A stretch of DNA of 50,774 nucleotides from Clostridia bacterium (lineage in GTDB: Bacteria > Bacillota > Clostridia > Oscillospirales > Acutalibacteraceae). Position numbers and translations under genes: made by a program. The notes beneath the pieces were generated by a model. The model ran no database searches, was not told the origin of the DNA, and saw nothing but the letters and a program-made list of their open reading frames with translations. The DNA is taken from NCBI GenBank assembly GCA_017549285.1, contig JAFYVE010000010.1:1-50774 (forward strand). Reading direction: 5' to 3'. This document shows, piece by piece, positions 1 to 8,437 of this stretch (position 1 is its first letter; every line of letters starts with the position of its first letter).

Positions 1-2091
1 CAAATGCTTTTTCAGGGGTTTATCGTTATACATGTAGGTCAGCGAAGGAACGTCAAATCCTGTGATCCACATATCAACGACAACGGCAATATGGAAATTG
101 GACTTATTCTGCTTGAACGCTGCGTCCAATTCTTCGGAACGCTTTCCATTCTTTACACCGCCGAGGTAATTATACATATCCGGCTGATCGTTGCTGCCGA
201 CACTGGCTACCATTGCCATAAAGGGCATTGGTTTCAGCTCACGCAGTTCTTCTTCGGATACTGCAATACCTTCGGGTGCCTTCTTCTCTACAAACCACTC
301 CGGATACTTCTCTTGGAATATTCTCAGAAGTGCATAGGCGATTGTCCTGCTGGAACACACAACCATCGCTTTTTGAATCCTATCCGGATCCTTTTCGCAC
401 GAAGAAACATAGTGATCGTGAATATCCACCGCAAGACGTTCCAGACGAGAGGGCTCGCCAAGAATGATTTCCATAGAGCTCATGGCCTTCTTGCTGGCTT
501 CGATATCATCAGCCGTAGCACCATCCTCTGCGCACTTCTTGTAGTAAGCCTCAATCTGTTCTACCTTTTCCTGGTCCAACAGAACTTTTGCAATGCGAGG
601 ATGATACTTAATCGGAACAGTCAGGCCGTCTGCGACCGCCTGATCCATCGTATAACGATCGATTTCTTCACCGAATGTCTGATATGTTTCCGCAATAGGC
701 GTGCCGCTGAAACCAACGAAGGTTGCCTGTGGAAACGCCTCCTTCAGCACTTTTGCGTAGGGCTTGGACAACATGGCACGCATATTTTCATCAGTATCCT
801 TGCTGAACTGAATCCTTTTCGCATGCTCCAGTTGGGTTCTGTGCGCTTCGTCGGAAAAACAAATGATGTTGGAACGGCTATTGATCAGGCCGATCTTGTC
901 ATCTTCTCTATCGCAGAATTTCTGGATGGTGCAAATGTAAAATCCGCCACTTTCACGTGCGCCAAGTTCTTCTCTTAGCGCTCTGCGGCTGGAAACAACC
1001 GTCACTTCGCCAAGATTCAAAAACTCTTTGCTCTTGGTGAACAGTTTTGCGCCCTGCTTCTGCAGCTCGTCACGGTCCACGATCATAACAATCGTGGGCG
1101 AGCCAATCTCTGGCACATGGGTACAACGCAGCGCCAACTGTCGAGCAAGGAAAGCCATGGTATATGTCTTGCCACAACCGGTTGCACCGAAATATGTGCC
1201 GCCTTTACCGCTCTTTTCGACGACGGATTTTATAATACTCTGCTTCAAAAGACGGGCCGCGAAGAACTGCGGATAACGACACACGATCTCACGTTCGTCA
1301 CTGTCGTATTCGCTATCCTGGAAGTAAATGTAGTCTCGGAAGATTTCCAAGAATCTTGCGGGCGCATAAACGCCTTTTATCATTGTCTCCAGCTCATCAA
1401 AAGGCAACGTGGAAACCTTGTCACCGTCATTGACACGGCGCCAAGCGTAGAAATGCTCATAAGGTGTACGAACTGTACCCAGCCGAGTTTTTACTCCATC
1501 CGAAATGCACGCCAACGGGCAGTAATGCAGCAAGTGGGGAATATCGCGCCAGTAGCGGATATTGATCTGTTCCCAGGCATCATAAATCGTTGCATTGACA
1601 TCGGCCGGATTTTTCAGCTCAATAACACACAGAGGCATACCGTTGACAAACAGAATGACGTCTGGGCGACGGTTCTCCTTTTGCCCATTATTGGTGTACT
1701 CCACAGTAAACTGATTAACGGCGCGGAAAAGGTTATTTTCCGGATTCTCAAAGTCGATCAGATTAACCATTCTTGGGAGGCCTGCTTGCGGAGTGAATTG
1801 AACGCCGTCCACCATCCAGCCATAGACTTTATGAAGTGTAGCAAAATCTGATTCCGCACCCACAAGGCGCACAGTGTCCATAATCTGACGCACTTCTTCT
1901 GCCGTCAGATCCGGATTGTTCTTGCTCAGAAACTGCTCCATGTCGTCCATATACAGGACATCCCTCTTGGAGTCACGCGGAATGCTGTTTCCGGCAAGAT
2001 ATTGCCACCCTTCGTCCTCCAGGAACGAAAGGAATGCGTATTCGTATTCAGATTCGCAATAGTGGCCGTTATAATTCTGTAATTTAGCCAT
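1..2091 (-). CDS. hsdR: Type I restriction enzyme endonuclease/translocase subunit HsdR (3' end outside window)
   Basis: HsdR is the motor and nuclease subunit of a type I restriction-modification complex; it translocates unmodified DNA using ATP and cuts it. The protein begins MAKLQNYNGHYCESEYEYAF. A PD-ExK nuclease core is visible (RPDVILF at about residue 142, then IELKNP near 158). A helicase Walker A GATGCGKT lies near 302, a DEAH box (FSDEAH) near 414, followed by the SF2 motif FVGFSGTP. The ATG at 2091 is preceded by GGGAGG. It is the last gene seen of the operon, 20 nt downstream of the kinase gene. The reading frame is open to the left edge of the window, so the C-terminal helicase part and the HsdM-binding region are not visible. 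The missing part is a window effect and gives no evidence of a broken gene. Confidence 0.95.
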   Translation of the reverse strand, partial: MAKLQNYNGHYCESEYEYAFLSFLEDEGWQYLAGNSIPRDSKRDVLYMDDMEQFLSKNNPDLTAEEVRQIMDTVRLVGAESDFATLHKVYGWMVDGVQFTPQAGLPRMVNLIDFENPENNLFRAVNQFTVEYTNNGQKENRRPDVILFVNGMPLCVIELKNPADVNATIYDAWEQINIRYWRDIPHLLHYCPLACISDGVKTRLGTVRTPYEHFYAWRRVNDGDKVSTLPFDELETMIKGVYAPARFLEIFRDYIYFQDSEYDSDEREIVCRYPQFFAARLLKQSIIKSVVEKSGKGGTYFGATGCGKTYTMAFLARQLALRCTHVPEIGSPTIVMIVDRDELQKQGAKLFTKSKEFLNLGEVTVVSSRRALREELGARESGGFYICTIQKFCDREDDKIGLINSRSNIICFSDEAHRTQLEHAKRIQFSKDTDENMRAMLSKPYAKVLKEAFPQATFVGFSGTPIAETYQTFGEEIDRYTMDQAVADGLTVPIKYHPRIAKVLLDQEKVEQIEAYYKKCAEDGATADDIEASKKAMSSMEIILGEPSRLERLAVDIHDHYVSSCEKDPDRIQKAMVVCSSRTIAYALLRIFQEKYPEWFVEKKAPEGIAVSEEELRELKPMPFMAMVASVGSNDQPDMYNYLGGVKNGKRSEELDAAFKQNKSNFHIAVVVDMWITGFDVPSLTYMYNDKPLKKHL

Positions 2092-2111
2092 AGTTGCCTC
2101 CCATTTCCAAA

Positions 2112-3314
2112 CTACTTTTGATGTTCAAGTTCTGCAAAACACGCTTTTACAGCGTTAGCAAGTTCATCCAGTGTTTGGAATCTTTTTGTTTTATCAGGAT
2201 TGGTACCTTTATTCATAAAGGCTTTTATTGCTGGGTTATCTATTTTTGCCCAGTTGGATTTTCCTGTCATAACGTATGCAAATAGCAACGTCATCGCATA
2301 TACTTCGTGCAAAAATCCGTAATTGGCAAATCCCTCTGTTTTTAGCGCAGGATCATTTAACGACCCCTTAAATTCGGTGTTTTCGGAGGTTAGATCGCTC
2401 TCCACGATTTTGACCAATCCAAAATCCGATAGCTTTACAACCAACGTATCATCATATTGTTTTAGTAGCACATTCTTAGGACTAATGTCTCTGTGATAAA
2501 TACACTTAGAGTGAAGGTATCCAAATGCGCGGAGCAACTGCATAATAATATTTTTGCGCTCCTGCAGTGTCATGGATTGATTGTTCATGCTGATATATTT
2601 TTCGAGACTTAAATCCATCAGCTCCATGGTGTATTCATGTTTTTCTTCGTTATACGAATACACTTCGACAATATACGGGGAATGAAGTGCTTTCATTTCC
2701 TCAAATTCCCGCTTAAACCGCTGAAGCTCCTTTTCGTTCAGATCCGGCTTCGCTCTTTTTACAACAAAATCCTTTTGATAGAATGGGTCTGTATAACGAA
2801 AGGCCCTGGCATACGAGCCTTCACCAAGTCCTTTCAAATTCGCGAAGACTGGTTGGCTTTCACGGCTAAACGCGATCGATTCCGTTAGTTGAAAAATTGG
2901 CTCCACATAACACAAAACAATTCGTTCCATGTGCGGAGGGATTGTGCTGCCGCCGCTGTTAGATAAGAAGTCTCTGCATTGTTTAATCAAGGAATCATAA
3001 TACTCATCTATCGAAAAAGCCCACTCGGTCTTTTTTAGGTTTCCTTGCAACGTTATGGTGAGCTCAATAAGGAAAATCAGGCTTCTGCTCGGTTCTGCCC
3101 AAAAATGTGCGCCGTGTTCTCCTGAGGGGAGACGCTCATTCATAGTTCTGAACAACTGGATATAGCCACCATGAAGCCACGAAAAAATTGTTTTCAATTT
3201 TTCGTTACCAATATTGCCATATAGATCTTCATATTCAAAACTGGTGAAGCCGTTATTATTTAATTCTCTTATAACGGTTTCAAGAACGTTATCTATATTC
3301 AATCTAAAACTCAC
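2112..3314 (-). CDS. Eukaryotic-like Ser/Thr protein kinase embedded in the restriction operon
   Basis: A 400-residue cytoplasmic protein with no membrane segment. Residues 1-150 form an N-terminal region I do not recognise. A complete kinase domain follows: glycine loop GLGEGS (162-167), ATP-binding lysine in FVVKRAK (K186), a candidate helix-C glutamate (about 204), HRDISPKN catalytic loop (D276, N281) and DFG (297-299). All residues needed for phosphotransfer are therefore present. The start is GTG at 3314, four nt after the hsdS stop, with GGAGGAAGGG inside the end of hsdS. The stop is 20 nt from the hsdR start. It is thus translationally embedded between the specificity and restriction subunits. 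Kinases occur in defence systems such as BREX/Pgl (PglW) and the staphylococcal Stk2 abortive system. A role here in sensing phage or controlling the HsdR complex is inference; the substrate is unknown. Confidence 0.9.
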   Translation of the reverse strand: MSFRLNIDNVLETVIRELNNNGFTSFEYEDLYGNIGNEKLKTIFSWLHGGYIQLFRTMNERLPSGEHGAHFWAEPSRSLIFLIELTITLQGNLKKTEWAFSIDEYYDSLIKQCRDFLSNSGGSTIPPHMERIVLCYVEPIFQLTESIAFSRESQPVFANLKGLGEGSYARAFRYTDPFYQKDFVVKRAKPDLNEKELQRFKREFEEMKALHSPYIVEVYSYNEEKHEYTMELMDLSLEKYISMNNQSMTLQERKNIIMQLLRAFGYLHSKCIYHRDISPKNVLLKQYDDTLVVKLSDFGLVKIVESDLTSENTEFKGSLNDPALKTEGFANYGFLHEVYAMTLLFAYVMTGKSNWAKIDNPAIKAFMNKGTNPDKTKRFQTLDELANAVKACFAELEHQK

Positions 3315-3318
3315 GTGC

Positions 3319-4446
3319 TTATGTCCCTTCCTCCAACGCCCCCCGAATCAGGATCGGGCAAATGTCTTTGATCTGAGCCTTTAATTGCTCATTGATGCTT
3401 CTACGCAGGGTGTATACCTTGTACAAATCAACAACGGATCTCTGCATTTTCTCATCCGGCAACGGAATTCCTATTTCATAGAAACGTTCAAGGTCAAGAT
3501 TTGTGCGGATACTCGAATCACTCATAAACCATCCACGACGGTCGCTTTCTTTGCGGGAAAACCACATCATAATATACTCCAGCAGGACTGCTCCGTCTTT
3601 AATTTCAAAAACTGTGTATGCAGGCGAAATGATAATCGGCTCATCCTTGTCGAACAAAGCAATTCGAATACATTCATCGCGACCTGTCTGCATACCGGAA
3701 TATACGAACTGACCTTTTCTGACGATTTTATATTTAGTGAGGTCTACACCATTGGTATCAGCCACAGAAGGCATAAATTGTTTGAAAATATTTATGCCTT
3801 GGACATCAACGATCTCCCCAGTACTGTTTCGATTATCTACTTCAGCCAGTAGGTCACGCATAGGGACCATTGAAGCATTGTGCTTGATGTTATCAAGCAG
3901 CGCATCAAACGTTAGTTTCAAATCCTCCAGCCCGCGCTCGTAGCTCTGCTGGTTGGCGACCATGGCATTGTAGATGTCAACATATTTCTGCTGTGTGGGA
4001 AGATCGGGGAGTTCAATATCGATATCGCACACATCATCCCAATTAAAGAATTCTGTTGAGCTTCCCCACGAACTGTACATCACAAAGCGGTCCATTTCTG
4101 GTCTGTGAAAATACATGTACAACCACTCGTTTAACAACTTGTTTTTGCAATCATCCCTTATACGAAACAGGGTGTAATCTTCTGTGCAAATAACGTTATC
4201 ACTTGTGGTGTTGTACGCAATGCAAAATTTTCCTCCATGTCGAGACGTACGATGGTTATACACAAAGTCTCCAGGATGTATAATACTAAACTTCGTTAAA
4301 TCACGACCATTTAAATCCGCCCTTGTCGACATAAGCAGTTTATCATTGCTTACGCCAACCGCGTATTCGACACCATATTTCAGATCGGCATTCTTATTAT
4401 CTAACCGCTCGATTAATTCGCCAAGTTTGCATTTAGTCAATGCCAT
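3319..4446 (-). CDS. hsdS: Type I restriction-modification specificity subunit HsdS
   Basis: HsdS recognises the bipartite DNA target for both HsdM and HsdR. The 375-residue protein has two target-recognition regions. The first contains DLTKFSIIHPGDFVYN and the second DLTKYKIVRKGQFVYS. Each is followed by a helical spacer (LPTQQKYVDIYNAM... and LPDEKMQRSVVDLYKV...), giving the usual pseudo-duplicated layout. I chose the ATG at 4446 (MALTKCKLGELIE): it has AGGGGG upstream and overlaps the hsdM stop by 14 bp, the usual coupled arrangement. A longer upstream extension would lie wholly inside hsdM in another frame and is unlikely. Target-recognition halves vary quickly, so the recognised sequence cannot be predicted from here. 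Confidence 0.93.
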   Translation of the reverse strand: MALTKCKLGELIERLDNKNADLKYGVEYAVGVSNDKLLMSTRADLNGRDLTKFSIIHPGDFVYNHRTSRHGGKFCIAYNTTSDNVICTEDYTLFRIRDDCKNKLLNEWLYMYFHRPEMDRFVMYSSWGSSTEFFNWDDVCDIDIELPDLPTQQKYVDIYNAMVANQQSYERGLEDLKLTFDALLDNIKHNASMVPMRDLLAEVDNRNSTGEIVDVQGINIFKQFMPSVADTNGVDLTKYKIVRKGQFVYSGMQTGRDECIRIALFDKDEPIIISPAYTVFEIKDGAVLLEYIMMWFSRKESDRRGWFMSDSSIRTNLDLERFYEIGIPLPDEKMQRSVVDLYKVYTLRRSINEQLKAQIKDICPILIRGALEEGT

Positions 4447-6037
4447 ATCCAATCCCCCTGAACGCATCCTCCAGCAGCTTCTGTGACTGTTTTTCCTGTG
4501 CAAGGACATTGCGCATTTCTGCCTGAATGCGACTAATTTCAGTGCCGTAATCAATATCTAAGTCGTGATCAATGAATTCAATGTACTTGCTAGGGACAAG
4601 ACTCCAGCCATGCTTTTCAATTTCTTCAATACCAACACTGCGATACAGTTCAGGCACCTCATAGTGCACTCCGTCTGTACCTTCCGTCTGCCATGTGTGA
4701 TAAATATCTGAAGCTCTTTTGATTTGTGTATCATTCAAGAACACTTTCTTTTTGCCTTCACCCTTAACGGGGTTTTCTATCCATGTGCGCAGATCCATGA
4801 AGAGGATTTCATTCTCACGATTACGAAGGGTTCTGCCGTGATAATTGCCTCCCTTTTTATTCTGGTTCAAAATCCACAAGGTAACGCTGATGTCCGTTGT
4901 AATAAACATTTCACGTGGCAGAATGATAATGGCTTCCACCTTATCATTCTGAATAAGCTTTTTGCGGATTTCCAAGGTGTCGCCATCACCAAGAGCGCCG
5001 TTTGCAAGAAGGAATCCTGCAACACCTTTGGTTGCTCTCAAATGGGAAAGCATGTGCAAAATCCATGCGTAGTTTGCGTTACTCTCAGGCGGAGTAACAT
5101 AGTCTGACCAGCGAGCATCGTTCTTCAGATTGGGATCATACCAGCCTTTTAGGTTGAAGGGCGGGTTTGCCATAATGTAGTCGAAGTAAATTCCCTTATG
5201 CAGATCGTGGGTAAAGGTGGAATCTGCTTCCTCTCCCAAATGGTGGCTGAGTCCACGTAGAGCAAGGTTCATCTTTGCCAGACGGTAGGTGGCGGGTTCT
5301 TTCTCCTGACCGTAAATATTAATACGGCTGATATCGCCCTGCTTCTCTCTGATCAAATCGGCACTCTGGATAAACATACCACCGGAGCCGCAGCAGGGAT
5401 CGTACAGAGTTCCATCGAAAGGTTCGATCATAGCAGCGATCAACTGAACAGCGTCATGAGGTGTGTAGAATTCGCCTTCTTCTTTGGTTGCGTTGACCGC
5501 AAACTCCTTCAGGAAATATTCGTATACGCGGCCGATCAAATCCTTTTCTTCCCCAAATGCCTTGTGGCTGATCTTATTGACCTCATCAACAATCTTCTTA
5601 ATATCATTGGGAGCTAAATTGCGGGTGGTAAAAGTACCCTCCACAAAACAGCCCTTCAGTTGCTTACTGCTGGTTGCCAGGCTATGCAGCGCAGTATCCA
5701 GCGCAACATTCAACTGCGGAGCGGGTGTGTTGATAATAGTAGACCAACGAGCCTCCACCGGCAGATTGTAGGTTCCGTCTGTGAAAGTGGCATCATCAAA
5801 AAAAGCTGCAAAAATTTCCTCATCATCGGGATCCAAACCTTGTGCGATCAGCTCCTGGCGTAACTTCTGAATACCATCCTCAAACTTCTCGCCAATAAAG
5901 CGCAGGAACACCAGTGTCAGCATCATATCACGCTTCTCAAAGAAGGAACCGGAATTGCGCGCCTGACGCAAAATATCTCTACATTTGAACAGAATAGAGT
6001 CCAAATTGATTTTTTCTTCTACTTTTTTCTTAGCCAT
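4433..6037 (-). CDS. hsdM: Type I restriction-modification DNA N6-adenine methyltransferase HsdM
   Basis: The modification subunit transfers a methyl group from S-adenosylmethionine to adenine in the target set by HsdS. It has 534 residues, normal for the family. The N-terminal helical HsdM_N region (residues 10-150) is followed by SAM motif I (LYDPCCGSGGMF) and the amino-methylase catalytic motif IV NPPF (IMANPPFNLKGW). The start chosen is ATG at 6037 (MAKKKVEEKINLD), with AAGGAAGG eight nt upstream; a TTG eight codons earlier would overlap abiEii and lacks a good ribosome site. Fourteen nt separate it from the abiEii stop, and it overlaps hsdS. This places it in the middle of one long minus-strand transcript starting at abiEi. 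Confidence 0.96.
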   Translation of the reverse strand: MAKKKVEEKINLDSILFKCRDILRQARNSGSFFEKRDMMLTLVFLRFIGEKFEDGIQKLRQELIAQGLDPDDEEIFAAFFDDATFTDGTYNLPVEARWSTIINTPAPQLNVALDTALHSLATSSKQLKGCFVEGTFTTRNLAPNDIKKIVDEVNKISHKAFGEEKDLIGRVYEYFLKEFAVNATKEEGEFYTPHDAVQLIAAMIEPFDGTLYDPCCGSGGMFIQSADLIREKQGDISRINIYGQEKEPATYRLAKMNLALRGLSHHLGEEADSTFTHDLHKGIYFDYIMANPPFNLKGWYDPNLKNDARWSDYVTPPESNANYAWILHMLSHLRATKGVAGFLLANGALGDGDTLEIRKKLIQNDKVEAIIILPREMFITTDISVTLWILNQNKKGGNYHGRTLRNRENEILFMDLRTWIENPVKGEGKKKVFLNDTQIKRASDIYHTWQTEGTDGVHYEVPELYRSVGIEEIEKHGWSLVPSKYIEFIDHDLDIDYGTEISRIQAEMRNVLAQEKQSQKLLEDAFRGIGYGID

Positions 6038-6051
6038 GGAATATACCTTCC

Positions 6052-6948
6052 TTATCTCCAACTTGTAGTTTTAGATTCCCAATTACTTAGGGTTTCGTTT
6101 TCTGCTATAATCGCTTCCCAGACCGGCAGGAGGAAGGTTTTGATGCCTTCCATTACCTCTGCAAAGGCCATGTCGGGATTTCCGAGTGTTTTGAGGAAGT
6201 AGCGCCACTTAACCTGCATATCCTCATCCTCTGCAAGGGCGAGGACGCGGTCGAAGCTATCCTTTTCATATGCTGTGCCGCGGTTTTGCAGGGTCTCTTG
6301 GATTGCGGTCTGCAGCTTCATGCCTTCGAAATCAAAGGATCGGGACAGATAATAAATGTCGTAAAAATCCTTCATGCGGCCGGTCAGCTCGAAGCGCTGC
6401 AGGATGGCATCAAACTTTTCGGCAATGGTACTCTCCAGGGAATATGTCAAGATTTCGGGTTTGGCATAACCCTCAAGCTGTGTCTGAATATTTCGACGCT
6501 CAGCACGCGGTACGATCACGTCGCCAACGCCAATATCAACATTGAAGGGTACGCGAACATTCTTTATGTATCCGGTGATCTGCGTGCTGACACCATGGTA
6601 TTTGCGCTGCACTGCAATCGGTTCGGTCTTGCCGGACTTGAATGTTACAAAGTCATTGCCGGTATCAACTGCCAGGATTTCAGCTATAATTTCATCCATG
6701 CGGGCGAGATCGTTGTTGAGACCGCGCATCAGAAAATCCACGTCTACTGTTGCTCGGCTCTCGAAGTTGGTCAGCGTGTAAATGAACAGACCACCCTTAA
6801 GCACGAAGTTCTCCGCGTACTTAGAGCCAGCCAACCGGCGCAGAAATTCCTCCTGGAAAAATAGCTGCAGGCACTGCTGATAACTAATGCCGGATAATTT
6901 TGCTTTGTTTTTCAGTTTTGCAAGAACGGATGCCGCCATATCTGCCAT
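6052..6948 (-). CDS. abiEii: AbiEii/AbiGii-family nucleotidyltransferase toxin
   Basis: Toxin half of a type IV-like AbiE abortive infection pair. Family members are nucleotidyltransferases that halt growth on phage infection, and relatives modify tRNA. Of about 298 residues, the nucleotidyltransferase signature is near the start: VLKGG (49-53) followed by RATVDVDF with the paired Asp 69/71. A helical C-terminal half follows. The start is taken at the ATG in the TGATG overlap with the abiEi stop, with AGGAGTG upstream. A GTG three codons earlier is possible but sits on the ribosome site. The gene runs straight into hsdM after 14 nt, so toxin, antitoxin and restriction genes share one transcript. 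The nucleotide specificity and target are not visible from sequence. Confidence 0.9.
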   Translation of the reverse strand: MADMAASVLAKLKNKAKLSGISYQQCLQLFFQEEFLRRLAGSKYAENFVLKGGLFIYTLTNFESRATVDVDFLMRGLNNDLARMDEIIAEILAVDTGNDFVTFKSGKTEPIAVQRKYHGVSTQITGYIKNVRVPFNVDIGVGDVIVPRAERRNIQTQLEGYAKPEILTYSLESTIAEKFDAILQRFELTGRMKDFYDIYYLSRSFDFEGMKLQTAIQETLQNRGTAYEKDSFDRVLALAEDEDMQVKWRYFLKTLGNPDMAFAEVMEGIKTFLLPVWEAIIAENETLSNWESKTTSWR

Positions 6949-7547
6949 CACAGCCACACTCCTATCAAGTCTTTTGCCAGCTTCTTCACGCGCAGAGGTC
7001 CGGCATATTCCATCAGCTTCGGGATGCTCTTTTCCGGATCTGCGATATATTTTTGAATTGCTTTGTTGAATATCTCTTTGTCCATCTTATTGCGATAGCG
7101 CAGGCAATCGCAAATCAGACGCTCCTTATCATAGATGCGAATGGAGTGACCATCCATGGTTCCGGTTGTCAGCCCCAGCTCCAGTACGGCGGGCTCCACG
7201 TAATACGGTTTTACGAAGGGGTAATCAATTTTGAATCGGGATTTGCCGGAGTCTTTGCTGACTGCCAGGTGCCAGTCGCCTGGAGTACGATCGCTATAAC
7301 CGTAATAGCGAAGCGCTGTGTCCATGCAGAGTATGGCATCAGGGAATAGACGAATCACGGTGCCTACTTCGCTGAAATCGTCCGGATTGATCCACTGATA
7401 ATAGCCTCTGCGGATTTTTTCCACATAGCCGTCTGCGATCAGCTTTTCACGTTGCGGATAGAATATCTTTTCCTCTGCAAGCTGCGTAGTGCGCATCATG
7501 CCGCCGTACTTATCGAATATGCTCTTATAATATTGGACATCGTGCAT
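6948..7547 (-). CDS. abiEi: AbiEi-family antitoxin / transcriptional repressor
   Basis: AbiEi proteins neutralise AbiEii and repress their own promoter through an N-terminal winged helix. Here residues 5-60 (YYKSIFDKYGGMMRTTQLAE... to RRGYYQW) fit that DNA-binding domain. The C-terminal part (CLRYRNKMDKEIFNKAI...) fits the AbiEi antitoxin domain that follows it. Length is 199 residues. The ATG at 7547 has AAAGGAC upstream. It is the first gene of the operon and lies 60-90 bp from a near-consensus promoter. A small inverted repeat, CCGCT-AA-AGCGG, sits in the leader and could be the operator. Autoregulation is known for the family; the operator assignment is inference. Confidence 0.9.
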   Translation of the reverse strand: MHDVQYYKSIFDKYGGMMRTTQLAEEKIFYPQREKLIADGYVEKIRRGYYQWINPDDFSEVGTVIRLFPDAILCMDTALRYYGYSDRTPGDWHLAVSKDSGKSRFKIDYPFVKPYYVEPAVLELGLTTGTMDGHSIRIYDKERLICDCLRYRNKMDKEIFNKAIQKYIADPEKSIPKLMEYAGPLRVKKLAKDLIGVWL

Positions 7548-7581
7548 AGCTCACAGTCCTTTCTAAATTCAATCTAATTGA

Positions 7582-7593
7582 CCGCTAAAGCGG
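7582..7593. promoter_or_regulatory. Small inverted repeat in the abiEi leader, possible AbiEi operator
   Basis: CCGCTAAAGCGG has 5-bp arms around AA and lies just downstream of the -10 box of the abiEi promoter, about 35 bp before the start codon. AbiEi proteins bind inverted repeats at their own promoter. That this repeat is the site is inference. Confidence 0.4.
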
Positions 7594-7610
7594 ATATTTT
7601 TGTATTATCT

Positions 7611-7639
7611 ATTATAGCCAAAGTACACCGAATAGTCAA
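7611..7639 (-). promoter_or_regulatory. Promoter of the abiEi-abiEii-hsdM-hsdS-kinase-hsdR operon
   Basis: On the minus strand: TTGACT (7639-7634), a 17-bp spacer, then a perfect TATAAT (7616-7611). It is the only strong promoter seen upstream of the six-gene defence operon. Confidence 0.8.
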
Positions 7640-7687
7640 TACAATTTTGAAAACAAATTCACTTTCGAGCGGACATTTTGAAAATGT

Positions 7688-7718
7688 GGTGCCATTTTTG
7701 GCACCCTGCGTGGTGCCA
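7688..7718. repeat. Cluster of three GGTGCC/GGCACC half-sites spaced 12 bp apart (left cluster)
   Basis: GGTGCCA at 7688, GGCACC at 7700 and GGTGCCA at 7712: the same hexamer in alternating orientation, each step exactly 12 bp. A matching cluster sits at 8267-8297, on the other side of the excisionase-like gene. GGTGCCA is also the last seven bases of the tRNA-Arg remnant at 8475-8481. Integrase or excisionase binding sites are the likely meaning, by inference. Confidence 0.65.
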
Positions 7719-7865
7719 CGCGATCAGGACTTGCTGTGAAATCTGCGAAAGTTACGGAAAACAGCTTGGCTTTGACCCTAAAATCCTTAAAAATACGGAT
7801 TTTATGCAAGAAACGGATATTGCAGACCCCTTCAAGGGGATAGGCCAGAAAAGTGTTAGGTCTAT

Positions 7866-7903
7866 AAAAATGGAACCTCCAACATTCTTGACATTGGAGG
7901 TTC
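7866..7903 (-). terminator. Rho-independent terminator of the excisionase-like gene
   Basis: Perfect 10-bp stem GAACCTCCAA / TTGGAGGTTC (7873-7882 / 7894-7903), followed on the minus strand by TTTTT (7870-7866). It lies 15 nt after the stop codon of the small HTH gene. Confidence 0.8.
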
Positions 7904-7918
7904 ATCCACTATAAATGC

Positions 7919-8143
7919 TTACATTTCATTATTCTGCGTCGGATTATTCACTGTTTTTTCGCCGTTAATCAAATCGTACAGTGATTCCATATCAACAAGT
8001 ATTTTCTTTCCTGTGTAGATACACTTGACAATACCGTTGTTGCAGAGCGTTCTGATGCAATGTGCAGTAATGGCAGAGTCTGCATCGAGCTCAAGGATTT
8101 CCGATACTGCTTCTGCTATCGTTCTCATTCTGTGTAATGCCAT
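7919..8143 (-). CDS. Small excisionase-like helix-turn-helix protein
   Basis: A 74-residue protein beginning MALHRMRTIAEAVSEI. It resembles the short clostridial helix-turn-helix/excisionase proteins with an AxxEI...D..TAxTxxxIRxLxxxGxI...G.K.LV pattern, which occur near integrases of mobile elements. Here ITAHCIRTLCNNGIVKCIYTGKKILVDMESL matches this winged-helix layout (written across residues 24-54). The ATG at 8143 has AAAGGAGGG seven nt upstream, and the gene ends in its own terminator. It stands between two 12-bp-spaced GGTGCC clusters and close to the tRNA remnant, as expected for a directionality factor of the island. An alternative is a simple transcriptional regulator. No integrase is present in the window; it would lie beyond the left edge. 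Confidence 0.65.
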   Translation of the reverse strand: MALHRMRTIAEAVSEILELDADSAITAHCIRTLCNNGIVKCIYTGKKILVDMESLYDLINGEKTVNNPTQNNEM

Positions 8144-8266
8144 TATAATACCCTCCTTTCATGGGAGGCAATTATCGCAGACAAATTTCATAAAGTCCAG
8201 TAGATCATGTGATTGTTAGCAAACCGTTAACATGCAATTTTGATCGGCGGTGAATCCTTTAAAATT

Positions 8267-8297
8267 GGCACCTTTTTTGGTGCCATACACGGTGCCA
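8267..8297. repeat. Cluster of three GGCACC/GGTGCC half-sites spaced 12 bp apart (right cluster)
   Basis: GGCACC at 8267, GGTGCCA at 8279 and GGTGCCA at 8291, again in strict 12-bp steps. It is the counterpart of 7688-7718, with a different order of orientations. Confidence 0.65.
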
Positions 8298-8437
8298 TGT
8301 TCTAATATCCCAACGGAGATCTCGTCGATATTGTAAAAGATATCGAACTTGTGTGTAATTTCTGCAAAAAACCTCCAGGATATGCCCAACATAGAATATG
8401 TGGATACTGTAAATCCCGCAGAGGCGTTAGCTCTGTC

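Noticed and set aside
4-978. Long plus-strand frame of 324 codons
   Set aside because: It is antisense to hsdR, whose motifs (Walker A, DEAH, nuclease) are clear; no ribosome site or family match.
1-2091. HsdR as a truncated pseudogene
   Set aside because: The frame is open to the window edge and all motifs present are intact; the missing end is outside the window.
7636-7905. 89-codon minus-strand frame between abiEi and the HTH gene
   Set aside because: It crosses the abiEi promoter, the GGTGCC cluster and a terminator hairpin; no ribosome site and no recognisable protein.
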